Part shown: positions 1 to 12,209 of the stretch, piece by piece
How positions within the stretch are numbered: position 1 is the first letter of the stretch
How the letters are laid out: the number at the start of each line of letters is the position of its first letter
Origin: Tubulanus polymorphus
Lineage: Eukaryota > Nemertea > Palaeonemertea > Tubulaniformes > Tubulanidae
Direction of reading: 5' to 3'
Assembly (NCBI RefSeq): GCF_964204645.1
Contig: NC_134030.1
Span: 21,519,210-21,583,209 of the forward strand
DNA: 64,000 nucleotides
Translations under genes and position numbers: made by a program
The notes under the pieces: generated by a model
What the model saw: the letters and a program-made list of their open reading frames with translations, nothing else
Told to the model about the DNA's origin: nothing
Databases searched by the model: none

Positions 1-235
1 TCTAGTTCATCATCTGTTTTCCAAGTCTGAATTGTGTACAGGCTATTCTACCATAGTCAAATGCGTAAAACATGTGCGCCGATACTGTTTGATTTAACGC
101 GCAATCTCGCGATCGATCTCAACAAATTTCCCTGACTTTCAGCTTCTTTTTTCAAAATTCCCCGACCATATCACGACTTTTTTTAAACGAATGAAAAATC
201 CCCAGTTCACCCGATTTTCAGGACGTCAGTGGCTA
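1..235. repeat. MITE-like dispersed repeat, cut by the window edge
   Basis: Shares phrases such as 'ccctgactttc' and 'gtcaaatgcgtaaaacat' with the complete element at 17439-17727, which has inverted ends of the type CAGGGTG..GCCAC. Only one end is inside the window. No coding capacity is visible. Confidence 0.5.
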
Positions 236-301
236 CACTAACCCAGCCCTATCACGTACCGAAATTCGGTTAAAACCTTTTTAGAAATTAATGCGTCTTA
301 C

Positions 302-383
302 CTTCATCCATTGTGACTGTTTGGATATCCGACGCGCAGCAGCAGTTTCTGATATATTACTACAAATATCACGCTGATAATTC
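302..383 (-). CDS. Putative start-codon exon of a minus-strand gene leaving the window
   Basis: Reading the minus strand, a long pyrimidine tract ending in TTTCAG (acceptor at 385-384) precedes an 82-base exon that closes with ATGGATGAAG followed by GTAAGA (donor at 301-300). The first ATG lies at 311-309 in a favourable context (ACAATGG); a second ATG four bases later is in another frame. Only about three codons are inside the window, so the product cannot be named. The likely upstream partner is the noncoding exon ending at 4875, giving a 4.5-kb intron. The splice sites are seen directly; their use is inferred. Confidence 0.4.
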
Positions 384-1320
384 CTGAAAGATATGAGAGA
401 GAGGGAGAGGGACGTACTGTGATTAGATCGAGAGAACATGTGAAAACAATGAGTGTGGGTTTTACCCCCGACAGCAGTTAACCACAACGAACCACATAGC
501 AACACCCACACGATAGATAGATCGAGTATGTACCGCTTATAGAACAACATCCTGTGAATAACTGTTAGCAAATACTAGAGAGAGATGATGATGTGGACGG
601 GAATGATATTCATTTTTCATAAACCTAGATGATATATCAATCACGCCATGTACACACAAGTTAGCTATCATCAACAACCCTAGATGTGTCTTGTTTTTGC
701 GAAGATCATTCTCAAATGGGCAGGGATTCGAACCTGATGGTATCGAGATTGCCACGGCCAGTGTTTTCAATAAGAAATTAACAAGCCAGGTCCCTTTGAA
801 AAACAGGAGGGTCCCATAATACGTCACAGTCCCTGAAACGAAAGCTAGTTTGAAAAAACAGGCAGGTCCTTTACAAACGACAGACGGGTCTGGGACCTGG
901 CTCTTATTGAAAACACTGCACGGTACGAAACCCTGCCACAATAGACCGAGTGCGCAGCTTAGATGATGTCATTAAGAGCCAATCAAAGATCCAGTTTTAT
1001 TTTAGCCCACATAATTCTTCCATGAAATTTACCTCAGCGATTATACAACCAGCAATCTGATTGGTGCCGCAAGATTTCGGCCAATTGTGACTAAGCTACG
1101 CATGTACCTGCGCACCCGGTCTAGTGTGGCAGGGGTTCGTGCCGTGGCTGAGTTTAGCCATCAGGTTCGAATCCCTGCCGAGGCAGGAAGTCAAACGGGT
1201 GGCAGGCTATGAACAATGCGTTACCTAGAGAGTGACAGACAATTCAATTGTCATCAAAATTAAGACAATTATTAGGAATAGTACGATAACCTGTACACTC
1301 AAACGTGGTGAACGGATAAT
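384..1320. other. No gene; two opposed tRNA-like B-box motifs
   Basis: A motif containing 'ggttcgaatccctgcc' occurs on the plus strand near 1165-1180 and on the minus strand near 725-745, with similar flanks ('ccatca' before it). It resembles a pol III B box, as in tRNA-derived SINEs, but no full tRNA fold or standard A box is present. The open frame at 537-941 (minus) has no protein-like features. Confidence 0.3.
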
Positions 1321-1594
1321 CAGATAAAAACCCACTTTCTACAGATTAAAAGAATTTAAAAACAAGAATTAATTTATTCAATCTAAAATATATAATAAAC
1401 ACGTTTCGATCTCACCCTAGAGATCATCGTCAGGTGTTACGATGATCTCTATGATGATCTCTATGACGATGATCACACTTAAAGATGATTTCTAGGGTGA
1501 GATCGAAACGTCGTGTATTCTATATATTTTAGATTGAATAAATAAATTTCTTGTTTTTAAATTCTTTTAATCTGTAGATAGTCGGTTTTTATCT
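1321..1594. mobile_element. Fold-back element with hammerhead-like motif
   Basis: The two halves are inverted copies: 'gataaaaacc' at the left end pairs with 'ggtttttatc' at the right, and the arms run inward for about 90 bases. Near the centre both arms carry a GATGAT-stem-GAGATCGAAACGT core in opposite orientation (minus strand about 1400-1440, plus strand about 1475-1512). The core resembles hammerhead ribozymes of Penelope-like elements and retrozymes, but its CTGANGA box is interrupted, so activity is doubtful. Confidence 0.6.
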
Positions 1595-2610
1595 TATTAT
1601 TAGGAATAAAGCCTTATATTCGAAATCGAAGAAAATTCATAATATTTCGAGAGACCGTTCTCTGTTTTTCCGTGACATTTCCGTAGCCGCCCATACAGAA
1701 CGAAAACAATAAACGAAAATTGAAAATTTCCATATAGCTTTTCATGGGCACTGGAAAAAAATTCACATTTTCAAATATTCAACAAACCTGTAGAAATCCT
1801 GGGAGAGTTGATTGTTCGGATTTGATAGAGGGAGGACACACAGAGGGGGGACTGAGGTTGATAGATGATAATGAACAGGGGAGGGGGAGGGGGTATTAAC
1901 TAGTAAATTGATGGATTAGATACAAGTTTATCAGATTATCATATAAACCTCACTGCGTAGCTGTTTTTGTAATGCATTTCACGGTAACTTCGCTATCCGG
2001 TTCAAACAGCCAGTGCGCTCTGTATCTGTACCCTCACATTTCATACAACATTAATAACTTTGCATATATAATTTCATTTCATTGGATGGAATTGATTTTT
2101 AGATTTTCAAATCATCTCCAGCACTTTCGAGTGTTAATTAGTCAGCACTAAGTGAAATTCATAAGATATACGAGATGAGCGGTTTTTGTAGTTCAAAGCA
2201 GTTAATTCTTTTATGACTCTTAGGGCCGAATTGATTTATTAATCGTAATTCTGAAAGGAGAAATTTTTGTGAAAAACTGCCGACGATCTAAACTAGCCAG
2301 TCTTTAAATCTACGCTGCCTGTCTTAGAAGCGTGACTAAGACACTTCTTCCGACGGCGCCGCTATCAAAGAAAGCCTTCTACTCGGCAGTCTAAACAACA
2401 CTTTAATTTATAGTCCTTGCCAAGTCTGGGGAATATAACCACTAGTCTCTCGGTAGCAGCAGCAGCAGCACCTGAGAGCAAGGTATAGTTTATGGGCTAA
2501 TTAACGACAAGGTTGCTACTAGCAACCACTCATAGTACGCGTCGTAGCAAAGATCCATCTCGGAAAATTAGAGGAAAAAACAAAAATAGTTATTCTGAAA
2601 ATATCGCAGC
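1595..2610. other. No gene recognised; repeat debris
   Basis: Contains purine-rich runs (about 1800-1890), a fragment near 2095-2150 like the 3' part of the TTAA-flanked MITE found complete at 13524-13907, and a short CAG run near 2455-2470. No conserved coding frame seen. Confidence 0.5.
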
Positions 2611-3555
2611 AAGAGACAGCAGTATTTCACAAACTCTTACTCGGTATTTGACACCAACCCGGGGTAGAATTTTACCAGTCTCAACTTTACCACAGTAAGA
2701 GACAGAGTCTACTGTATTTCACAAACTCTTACTCAGTATTTGACACCAACCCGGGGTAGAATTTTACCGGTCTCAGCTTTACCGCAGTAAGAGACAGAAT
2801 CTACTGTATTTCACAAACTCTTACTCAGTATTTGACACCAACTCGGGGTAGAATTTTACCGGTCTCAACTTTACCGCAGTAAGAGACAGAATCTACTGTA
2901 TTTCACAAACTCTTACTCAGTATTTGACACCAATTCTGGGTAGAATTTTACCGGTCTCAACTTGACCACAGTAAGAGACAGAGTCTACTGTATTTCACAA
3001 ACTCTTACTCAGTATTTGACACCAACTCGGGGTAGAATTTTACCGGTCTCAATTTAACCACAGTAAGAGACAGAGTCTACTGTATTTCACAAACTCTTAC
3101 TCAGTATTTGACACCAACTCGGGGTAGAATTTTACCAGTCTCAACTTTACCGCAGTAAGAGACAGAGTCTACTGTATTTCACAAACTCTTACTCAGTATT
3201 TGACACCAACTTGGGGTAGAATTTTACCGGTCTCAACTTTACCGCAGTAAGAGACAGAGTCTACTGTATTTCACAAACTCTTACTCAGTATTTGACACCA
3301 ACTCGGGGTAGAATTTTACCGGTCTTAACTTTACCGCAGTAAGAGACAGAGTCTACTGTATTTCACAAACTCTTACTCAGTATTTGACACCAACTCGGGG
3401 TAGAATTTTACCAGTTTCAACTTTACCGCAGAAGGAGACAAGAGTCTACTGTATTTCACAGACTCTTACTCAGTATTTGACACCAACTCGGGGTAGAATT
3501 TTACCGGTCTCAACTTTACCGCAGTAAGAGACAGAGTCTAATGTATTTCACAAAC
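2611..3555. repeat. 92-bp tandem repeat, about 10 copies
   Basis: Successive 'gtaagagacaga' anchors lie exactly 92 bases apart (2695, 2787, 2879 and onward). Copies differ by a few substitutions; a copy near 3430 has small indels. Every unit contains GTAAGAGAC, a strong splice-donor lookalike, but no gene spans the array. Confidence 0.95.
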
Positions 3556-3888
3556 TCATACTTAAGACCAACCCTTTAGAAATAACAAGCTCATGACAGA
3601 CCATAAATTAACACTCAAGAAAAATAGTAGAAAATTCTCAACCATATAGGCCTAAAGTTGTTCTTTTTTGGTTCTTCAGGAGAGATATATCAAGCTAAAA
3701 AAATAAGCACATATCAAATCAATAGTATTGATATGATACGAATGTCATTGATCTGATTTCTAACTGCAGTTCATCGCACGACATGCAAATTATGACCTTT
3801 GAGTAAATTATTAATTACTTCCTTATCATCAATCTAGCTCATCAAATTCCATATCAGTCCGGACCAAATTTTCCACCGCAATTAGACG

Positions 3889-4308
3889 GTCATCCTTATT
3901 ACCGAGATGAACCGAGATGAAATTAAATATAACATATTTATTTATTCCTTATCGATTTTTACAATTGAAATCATATTATATCAGTAATAAATGCCTGCTG
4001 GAGTCATATTTTACATATTTCGTCGGATATTTTTGTAGAAAAATAACTTTTAACTTTACCGAGATGAGATGATCGATCAATCAAATTCAATGAAATTTTA
4101 TTGCTAACCGAGTTAACGTATTTGAAGTCAAAATTTTTTTAAAATAAAAAATATGTAAAATATGACTCTAGGAGGTATTTATTACTGCTATAACATGATT
4201 ACAAGTGTTAAAATCGATAAGGAATAAATAAATATGTTATATTTAATTTCATCTCGGTTGATCTCGGTTCATCTCGGTAAAATACGCCATCTCAGTAATA
4301 AGGATGAC
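3889..4308. mobile_element. Fold-back MITE, family with ends GGTCATCCTTATTAC
   Basis: The left half is the inverted copy of the right half over about 190 bases. The ends read GTCATCCTTATTA and TAATAAGGATGAC, and the direct repeat CAATTAGA lies just outside both ends, which fits an 8-bp target-site duplication. A second copy in opposite orientation sits in the TMEM169 intron at 39928-40350. No transposase is encoded. Confidence 0.85.
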
Positions 4309-4874
4309 CCCAATTAGAAGTCATCGAAACCAACCCAAAAATCCAGACTCGGCCAATTGTGACCAGAAAGACAATCTAAATGACGACTTACACTTAGTAA
4401 ATTGAATTAGAAGTAGAAATAGGGACTCAAAGATTTTGAGGGGTGACATAACATAAGATCTTTGTTTGGAACCCCCTACAACAGCAGAGGGCTGTTAACT
4501 CAGAGTCAAATCTTAACTCACAACTGTGGAACTGGGTCCGGATCTACAGACTGACTTTTCTGAGAAGAGACGAGTTGATACTGATGAGCTAAAAGGAATT
4601 CACTCTGTAGTTACCTGACTTGAGTGGCTGCCACCTGTCATACCTCTCTCACCCAAATTGCTGCCTTACCCTCCAAAAGTTCTTTAAAAAAAATCACACA
4701 CCTGTTTGGGTTTTTGGCAATCCAGATAATTCAATACCGAAAATCCGTGCATTATTTCATAGAGTAAATAAAATGAAGATTTGAATTTACATTGATTCTG
4801 ATGTTTACGCGTCGATTTCTAAAGTTTTTCGTTATTCCCGAATTTCTAAAATATCCCAATCCCTAAAAACTCAC
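4309..4874. other. No gene; fragment of a GTTCCACAG-ended MITE
   Basis: The stretch 4491-4540 ('cacaactgtggaactgggtc') is one half of the short inverted-end element found whole at 16597-16688. The remainder is AT-rich without a recognisable feature, and forms the putative first intron of the minus-strand gene at the left edge. Confidence 0.5.
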
Positions 4875-5095
4875 CTGGATTCGACTTGAACTCGTCTTAA
4901 AATCCTCTCCGTTAACTATAACTCCTCAAAACGATCCGAAATTAGAGTTTTTAGGAACCGCAGCGGTAACTCCCAACTAATTTGGACTTGTGTTCACTGC
5001 GCCTGCGCCGAACTGGCTGACCGGTCGCTGACACCTGTTGTTAAGTCTTAGTTCGCGTTGACACCGCTAGACAGCAGCACTGCCATATTGAACTG
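4875..5095 (-). promoter_or_regulatory. Probable TATA-less promoter and 5' UTR exon, minus strand
   Basis: On the minus strand the segment ends in GAATCCAG|GTGAGT, a strong donor at 4874. Near its 5' end is AATATGGC, close to a YY1-type element, and inside it is TGCGCCTGCGCC, close to the NRF-1 consensus; both are typical of TATA-less housekeeping promoters. The only ATG opens a 12-codon upstream frame. It probably starts the minus-strand gene whose start-codon exon is at 302-383 and lies divergent to HEXIM, about 750 bp away. Confidence 0.4.
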
Positions 5096-5819
5096 TTAAT
5101 TTTCAATTTCCTTCTAATATCTCGATAAAAGCAATGGATTTCTCTAATTTCTGAATCGTATTTTCTTTATCGCACCGAAAATTGGGTCTGTGATGAATAA
5201 CCGCATCTGCCAATCTCTGCCGTATATGAACTAACAGCAGTCAACTGGGCTGTGTTTACAAGTCAAGTTCGAATCCCGACCTAAAACATTAGTCTTAACG
5301 GAGAGTATTTCAACAATGAGGTTATATATATGCTTTATGTTTCCAAAACCTAAATATGTATATTAAATTTATTGGAAAGAACCGTTCATTTTCTTGGCAA
5401 TATACATTTTTTTAAATTTTAGAAAATGACAACAGCAATCGGTCTTGCTGAAATCCGTATTCACCGATAGCTTTTCGTTCCAGCATTCGCATATTTCAAG
5501 AAATAATTCAGACAGTTTTCAAACGAAAAATGAGTATTTTATGGGCGTGTGAAGCGCGCAACTCTTGCTGGTTATTATGCACTCTTCGCTCATAATACGG
5601 GACGACTCACATTCGTCTACTTTGTGTGAATACGCGACATTGTTTTACCATTTGAGATAGCGTTTCGGGAGGAATCGACATCGTGTAGATATAACCGCAG
5701 ATTCAGGATCAACTGCGGACCCACGGGAACTAATTGTCTGCTAGCGGTAACGGTTGGATTATCGTGGAATCCTGGTCAAAACATACTATTTTACGCGCGT
5801 AGGTAGACGACTATTCTGG

Positions 5820-5855
5820 TATATAAACGCGCGCCGACTCTTGACTTGTCATTAG
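5820..5855 (+). promoter_or_regulatory. TATA box and initiator of HEXIM
   Basis: TATATAAA at 5820-5827 is followed 31 bases later by an initiator-like TCATT centred on A5851. This leaves a 5' UTR of about 100 bases before the ATG at 5950. Spacing and motifs are seen; start-site use is inferred. Confidence 0.65.
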
Positions 5856-5949
5856 TCCGCAGAACTCGGCCGTTATGTGTACGCGTCTTGGCTTGTTATT
5901 GAAAATTACAAATAAACCTTGTAAACTGGGAAAATAAGCGATTATAGCG

Positions 5950-6792
5950 ATGGATGTTGATCAGTTTAAAGTTCCGAGTGATATATCAGTGGTTAGAGTC
6001 AGTGTTAGCGATGATGAGAGGGTGGATGTCGTGGGGGTCGGGGATCGAAGCCCCGATGACGAGCTGCCCTCGTCGGGCGGGGACGAGGCCACCGAACCGG
6101 GCGGCGTATCGAGCGCGAACGGTCGCAATAAAAAGCGACATCGGCGCGGTAAACACAAAGGAGGTAGCAAACACGCGAAAAAGTGGCGACCGTATAATAA
6201 ACTGACCTGGGAGGAGCGTAAGGAGCTTGACGATAAGGAGTCGAAGCGCGCGACTCTGAAACGGGAGGAGCGATTCCTTCACGGGCACCCGGTTGCTCCT
6301 TATAACACCACGCAGTTTCTGATGGACGAGCATAGCAAAAACGAGAACATTTCACCATTCGTGAAAAATGACGTTCCCGAAGTGACTGCTGCTCCTTTGG
6401 AGTTGGGAGCCGGTGGCGAGGACTCCTCCGATAGCGCCGGAGGGGTAGGGACAGGAGCAGACGACGAGGATACGTTCTTGAGGAACGATTTCAGCGAAAC
6501 GTACGAGAATATTCACGCCGAACGTTTGCAGGCCATGTCGAAACAGGAGCTGATACAAGACTATTTAGACTTGGAGGTGAAAGTCGAACGGCTGGAGAAC
6601 CGAGTTAAAGACTTGGAGGAGCGACAGGAGAAACAGTTGAGGTTTACGTGTTGCGAACTGAAGGAGAACGTTCTGTTCAGACCGGACAATTCGCTGTTGA
6701 AACTTTTGAAAGACGAAATCGAACATTTAAAAGGGGATAATGAAAAGTTACGCAAAGATAACAGTCAATTATCTCAAACTACGAAATCGTGA
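5950..6792 (+). CDS. HEXIM: HEXIM family P-TEFb inhibitor, intronless
   Basis: A 280-aa protein. HEXIM proteins bind 7SK snRNA and then inhibit the CDK9-cyclin T kinase (P-TEFb), restraining RNA polymerase II elongation in the nucleus. Visible parts: an acidic N-terminus; a basic RNA-binding/nuclear-localisation stretch at about 59-80 (KKRHRRGKHK..KKWRPYNK); the family hallmark PYNTTQFLMDEH at 117-128, which contacts P-TEFb; an acidic patch at 156-175; then FSETYENIHAERLQAMSKQE (181-200) leading into a two-part coiled coil (about 197-225 and 248-275) used for dimerisation and cyclin T binding. Vertebrate HEXIM1/2 also have single-exon coding regions. The ATG at 5950 follows a TATA promoter and is the first in frame. 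Nothing is missing; only one copy is seen here. Confidence 0.96.
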   Translation: MDVDQFKVPSDISVVRVSVSDDERVDVVGVGDRSPDDELPSSGGDEATEPGGVSSANGRNKKRHRRGKHKGGSKHAKKWRPYNKLTWEERKELDDKESKRATLKREERFLHGHPVAPYNTTQFLMDEHSKNENISPFVKNDVPEVTAAPLELGAGGEDSSDSAGGVGTGADDEDTFLRNDFSETYENIHAERLQAMSKQELIQDYLDLEVKVERLENRVKDLEERQEKQLRFTCCELKENVLFRPDNSLLKLLKDEIEHLKGDNEKLRKDNSQLSQTTKS

Positions 6793-7623
6793 TTTGATTT
6801 CGGAATAGTTACAGTTGGACCCGCTTTAAAAGTCGTCGCGTGAGACTTATCCAAAATGATGATAACTTTTAACACTTAGGAAATGTGAATCAATTAAGAA
6901 ATTCAAATTAGGATTCAATTAGAAATAGAGTTGAACCGACTCTCGACTTACTCAGTGCACTGGATCGGATTTATACGAATTTGGACTTCAAAAAAAACGA
7001 CTTTATGCGACGATTTAAATCCGGGTTTGACTGTACAGTTCAGGCAGAATTCTCTGCCGAAAATGAAAAATGTTTAAAACGTTTTTGAAAGTCTTGAAAA
7101 GGGCAGCTCTTTTAATATTTTATCAGAACAGTCGTTTGGTGAATTAGGCCAATTATTGAGATAATCGTTAGTGTATTATTATTATAGTGTTTCTCGAAAT
7201 CATTGGACGTTTTAGGGTTTAAAAATGATACAATGGAAGCAATTGATTTCACAGTAAGTAAAATTCTGATTAAAACTTCGTGATTCTTGTATTAGTGTAC
7301 CGGATGAAATTAAATTACAGTTACATGTTTTGAGCTTTACGAATCGACATCTAAAAACACTGGGCTGGAAGCGTTTGAATTAAATTATTCGAGGTGGCGT
7401 TAGATTTGAATATTAAGTTATTGATTTTGTAACCGATAAGGCGTTCGCTCTTTGTAACGATTTTGCCGTCTCTGTTTTGATGACGACTGCCGATGTCGAA
7501 ACATATGGTGACCCGATTTCGCTATTTATAAATAACCCGGTTCTGTGTTTTAAGTAAAAAAGGCGAACTAGTTTCTTTGGGTCGAGTTACTCGATGTGAT
7601 AGGGGTTCGAAGGGTATTTTTAG

Positions 7624-7629
7624 AATAAA
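7624..7629 (+). terminator. Candidate poly(A) signal of HEXIM
   Basis: AATAAA about 830 bases after the HEXIM stop, with no earlier canonical hexamer that I noticed. It would give a long, AT-rich 3' UTR. Confidence 0.45.
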
Positions 7630-9674
7630 GCTTGACAAAAAATACACATGAAAAAAAAATAGGATCATATTATATTGAAGGATTTATTGTTTTGAAAATA
7701 ATATCGAAATTCAAAAATACGCAAAAAAATATATACACGTATCGAGAGTTATGAGTGCATTTAACGGGATTTATTAGGAAAAGTGGAAATTGAAAAAAAA
7801 ATATTTCTGACCCAAAAACGGTGTTAAATTTCTGTGCTCTTTGTGAGGGTTCTGCGGCAGTGCTGCTGCTGCTGCTGCTGCTGCTGTCAGCTTTTTCACT
7901 TGTTACAATGAAATTTTGAATTGTATTCGTCATGTTTTTTGTTCACACAATGTTACTGTCTAGTTCGAATGATGCCTTTCAGTGCGTATAACGATAATAA
8001 ATGCATATATTATTTTTTAATGAATATCATTAGTTGTTGTTTTGGTGGACTTTTCGTGAAGAATGGTGTTCGCGTTTTGTCGGATAGATGGCGCATGGGT
8101 CGTGCTCGGGAGCTGTGGATTTTTGTTGACTAGACTTCGGTCTTCTTACCAATTATCTCAACGTTGAGATAATTGCTCATAGGGTCTTGTGATTCTCGTA
8201 ACGGTAACCTATTTATTACACATAGACTTTCGGACCTATTACCTCTCGGTTGGCAAGAGCGGAGCCAGGAAGGTGGGAGAACAGGGTAGAAGGGCACAAA
8301 AATTAATCACCAAGGTCCATGGCGAGCGCCAAAAGTGTGCAGCCACCAAAGGGGATTTGGGGGCCCCAGAAAATGTGTGTTCTCCCAGGTTATTTGATGG
8401 CTGATGATGTTTGATTTGTCATGAGGAAAAAATTCATATTTCTTAATAGAGTTTTTAAAAACTTTCCTGACAAAAATTTTGAGGGCACCGAACATTTTGG
8501 AAGAACCTGATCCCAAATCTGAATGGGTGTCGATCATTTGCCGGTGTTAATGATTATACATTTCACACCCGAATTTGTGCTGTTGGAATAAAACTTTATA
8601 GAGTACCTTTCAGTTTCGTGGAGCTTACTACGGAACCTTCGTTAGAGACCCGGTTGCACAGATCAGGCCTGAGTTCAGTAAAACTTAATTTTAACTCCAT
8701 TTATTAAGATGTGTACTAATTTCAACTAGAGTTAAATGTCCGTCCAGGATTCACCCCGGTGATAAACCGACGGTCCGTGCAGCAGATGCTCCCCCTCTCC
8801 TCATCTCTTTGTCTCTGCTCAATGAGCGGCGCGGCGACTCATATGCCGAGAGGAAGGGGTTAAAATCGATACGGCTTACAACCGCGGGATACAATGAAAA
8901 ATCAATACTCATTTCCTATACCCCTATATATTATTATCTAAACTCAACGATAATTCGTCGATAGATTAATGTTTTCCGTCCATATTGTCGGAAATAATTC
9001 TCCAGCCACGTATTTTGATAAGCACCGTCAATCCACATTTCGGATTTTGCGAGAGCTCGAATAGAAAGTCAAGTTGTTGGCCGCGCGGCGACAAAAACTG
9101 TTAATGTCGTCATTCTGGATCCGTTCCACACAGCTGTGAGTTAGAGTAACTTAACTCCGAGTCAAAAAATTAGTTCATTTTCAATGAGTAAAAACTCTGA
9201 TTTTCAAAGGCGTCGTCATCCTAGCCTTTTCAATGATAAGAAATGCAGTTGTGTCAGACAAGGTTCCAAAATTGGCCCTGGATCCACTCCTGGTCGAAAT
9301 ACTATAATTTGAAGAACATATATCCTCTTTTGTCTGCACACAGTAATTTAAACTGGAAAATACAGATTGGGTTTAAAAATTGGGGCAACCAGTAAATTGA
9401 CCACAGACCCGACCATCTTATACTGCATAGAATTGTGTAATTGAAATTCAAAAATAGAGATGACTTCAGTAATGTGACGACTTATCCTTATCACGTTGCC
9501 CTTTTACAAAATTGGGATTCGAAGAAAGAGACGATTGTGACGAACAGTAATCGCAAATACAAAATTGAGACACTCAAAACAGATTCAGCAATGTGACGAC
9601 ATTTCCAAATGATGACTTCAATTACAAATTGAGACTAGTGACGACTTCGTAATCTAGAAACTTATCCAAACGAT
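7630..9674. other. Gene-free stretch; CTG run and MITE fragments
   Basis: Holds a (CTG)n microsatellite at 7860-7886 and partial copies of the GTTCCACAG-ended MITE near 8660-8710 and 9115-9190. The open frames at 7670-7933, 7921-8133 and 8189-8404 are low-complexity or lack protein-like character. No RNA gene recognised. Confidence 0.5.
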
Positions 9675-10122
9675 GACTTACACTTAGTATAAAAATGAAT
9701 TAGAAATACAAATTGGAACCCTCAAAAATAGAGACTACTTTTCTGAAGGATGACTCAAAACCGAGTCCGATAACTGCTTTTACCATGACTTACACTTAGT
9801 ATAAAAATGAATTAGAAATACAAATTGGAACCCTCAAAAATAGAGACTACTTTTCTGAAGGATGACTCAAAACCGAGTCCGATAACTGCTTTTACCATGA
9901 CTTACACTTAGTATAAAAATGAATTAGAAATACAAATTGGAACCCTCAAAAATAGAGACTACTTTTCTGAAGGATGACTCAAAACCGAGTCCGATAACTG
10001 CTTTTACCATGACTTACACTTAGTATAAAAATGAATTAGAAATACAAATTGGAACCCTCAAAAATAGAGACTACTTTTCTGAAGGATGACTCAAAACCGA
10101 GTTCGATAACTGGTTTTCTTAA
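9675..10122. repeat. 112-bp tandem repeat, 4 copies
   Basis: 'gacttacacttagtataaaa' recurs at 9675, 9787, 9899 and 10011, exactly 112 bases apart, with almost no differences between units, so the expansion looks recent. Each unit ends with a piece like the GTTCCACAG-family MITE end ('aaccgagtccg'). Confidence 0.95.
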
Positions 10123-10618
10123 TATATACATGTAAACCCGAATTTCTAATTTCCCCACGATGCGCCTAGTGACGGCGGGTTTTTGAAGACCTCTTCATGA
10201 ATAAAGTAGGTCTATGCTACTACACAACCGAGCCTACGCACTAGATCGATAAACAGATGTGAAAAATATGATGACAACAGCGCGAGTTTTTTTTTCATTG
10301 ATAAATTTCATCGATCAGAAACAACCAACGAACTGGAATCTGCATCTGTTCAGAGAGAGAGAGATAGAGACCGCTCCTAGATCCCAGCTGACACTATACA
10401 CACCGCGACGACAATCGGCATATTCATATCAACGACTTTTGGTTTTAATTCATAAATAGTGATAATTTTTTGAGAGTTATTTTATTTCAAACAGGAGTTT
10501 GATGTAAACACGGTCCCTAACACGGCAAAATCCAGGCTGGCGAATCTAGAAAGTTAGGAGCACTTGTCAGTCCCAAAGGACGCGTTAGTCACAAAGGATC
10601 TTCCGGGCATAGCGCCCA

Positions 10619-10766
10619 GGGGCTGGTTCCTCAGTTGAGACTTTAGTCCAAAAATGGTCTTAAACTTTTTAAGACTTGTCTTAAGTTGTTTTTAGATTGG
10701 TTATAGAACTAAAGTGGTCTTAAACTGGTATTAAGTCTTAAGCCATGACTATGGAACTAGGCACTA
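10619..10766. mobile_element. Short MITE, 'GGGCYGGTTCCATAGTC' family
   Basis: Starts 'ggctggttcctcagttgaga' and ends 'agccatgactatggaactag', which are imperfect inverted copies. The interior is made of GGTCTTAA / TTAAGAC phrases. Relatives form a cluster at 41560-42289 and fill 43930-44215 and 52690-53290. Confidence 0.65.
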
Positions 10767-12112
10767 CATGAGATAACATGATATCATATCCATATCATGA
10801 TTTAGAATTATTGGATCTGGGTAGAGGACAAGTCAACTTTGGAATTATGATACTCCATACTTTTCGTGACGCAAACTTTCCTAGTGTAACAACATATCCA
10901 ATTTGATTTGCCCAAGGTGACAAAAGTTTGCATAGATAAATCAATAATCCATTTCTTTCAAAGGTAGTTGTGGAATGATTTCAGTGACAGCCAAGAAACG
11001 CTATCGACCACGCCACAGATTTTGTTTCACATAATGAAATTAAGGATGATTTCATTAAGTAATCATAATTCTCTAACGGATCATTCTAAGACATTTTAAT
11101 CAGATTAAATCTCCAATCGAGCTTGGCGCACACCATTGCAGAACCTGACGGAGACATCACCGCGCAGCCGATATGGAACTAACAACTGATTACTAAACGC
11201 CTGGATAGTTTGTTCCGGTGGTAGTTGTTTTGTTGGACTAATTTTACCCTACGTTATCACGACTACGCAATGGGGTTGTATGTGACACAATCTACCACCC
11301 CTCGACGTTCCTGTTATAAACCCCTCGACCGCAGTGCTGCAGTACTGCACGTATGTTGCACACACAGCGAAATTTCAGTATCAACAAAGAGTGCGTAAAT
11401 AACCGCAAGACTTCTACACTGTTCCGCTCATCTACGTTAGATGGCGCTGCGCTAAAATAGAGGGAATTGTAAATTGCAAGTTGAACAAAGTATTGTGTAT
11501 CGTAAATAACCTTGTATCCTATTTTTCTTTCAATACATGTAAATATTTTTAAACAAGATTATTTTCCCTCGACATGCTGGGAATAAAAGTAGACTGGTTG
11601 CCTAATTGAAGATAGAGACCGGTAACCAGTCTAGGAATGAAAGGAGAGTAATGGAATTATCTATCTGTAAGGGAATTGCTTGACTGACTTAATGAATCGT
11701 AACTCAAAGGAGTCATTCGAATGCTTGTACCGTACACCACGATGTTGAACGGTATTTTGAAATAAATCAGCCCAACCGAAACCAATCCGGAGACAAACAA
11801 GAATAAATCGAACACAAATTCACTGTTGTTTAAGCTTGAATATTTCATGATTTATAATTTTTTTAACATTTAAACATCCACATCATTTCAATCGATCTCG
11901 AAATTTCGCATTAATCACATCAAGGGAGGTGCAAGGAACCTTCCCGATACATATAGCAGTTTATCAATATGGACCCGATATCTGCACCGGCCCGAATAGG
12001 AACAAATTTATCTTTTGTTGTACCATAACCAGCTTCAACATAAACGCCAAATTCGTCAAGATTTTTTTTAGGAAAAAAAAAACATCGAACTCAAAATCTA
12101 AAAAGACCTCAC

Positions 12113-12209
12113 GATCCAGTTCAACAGTTGTGAGTTTGAGTTAACATACGTGAGTTAATAGTGAAATTTTTGAGTCAAATCTGAACTCACAACTGTGGAA
12201 CTGAGTCCG
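12113..12209. mobile_element. Short MITE, 'GGATCCAGTTCCACAG' family
   Basis: About 97 bases with inverted ends: 'gatccagttcaacagttgtg' on the left and 'cacaactgtggaactgagtc' on the right. The same family occurs at 16597-16688 and 22745-23133. Confidence 0.65.

Noticed and set aside
537-941. 134-codon minus-strand frame
   Set aside because: No domain, signal or repeat-family protein text; overlaps the repetitive B-box segment and shows no codon bias.
7670-7933. 87-codon frame with a serine run
   Set aside because: The serine run is the (CTG)n microsatellite read on the minus strand.
11657-11848. 63-codon hydrophobic minus-strand frame
   Set aside because: One possible membrane segment but no recognisable family, splice context or promoter; AT-rich DNA readily gives such frames.
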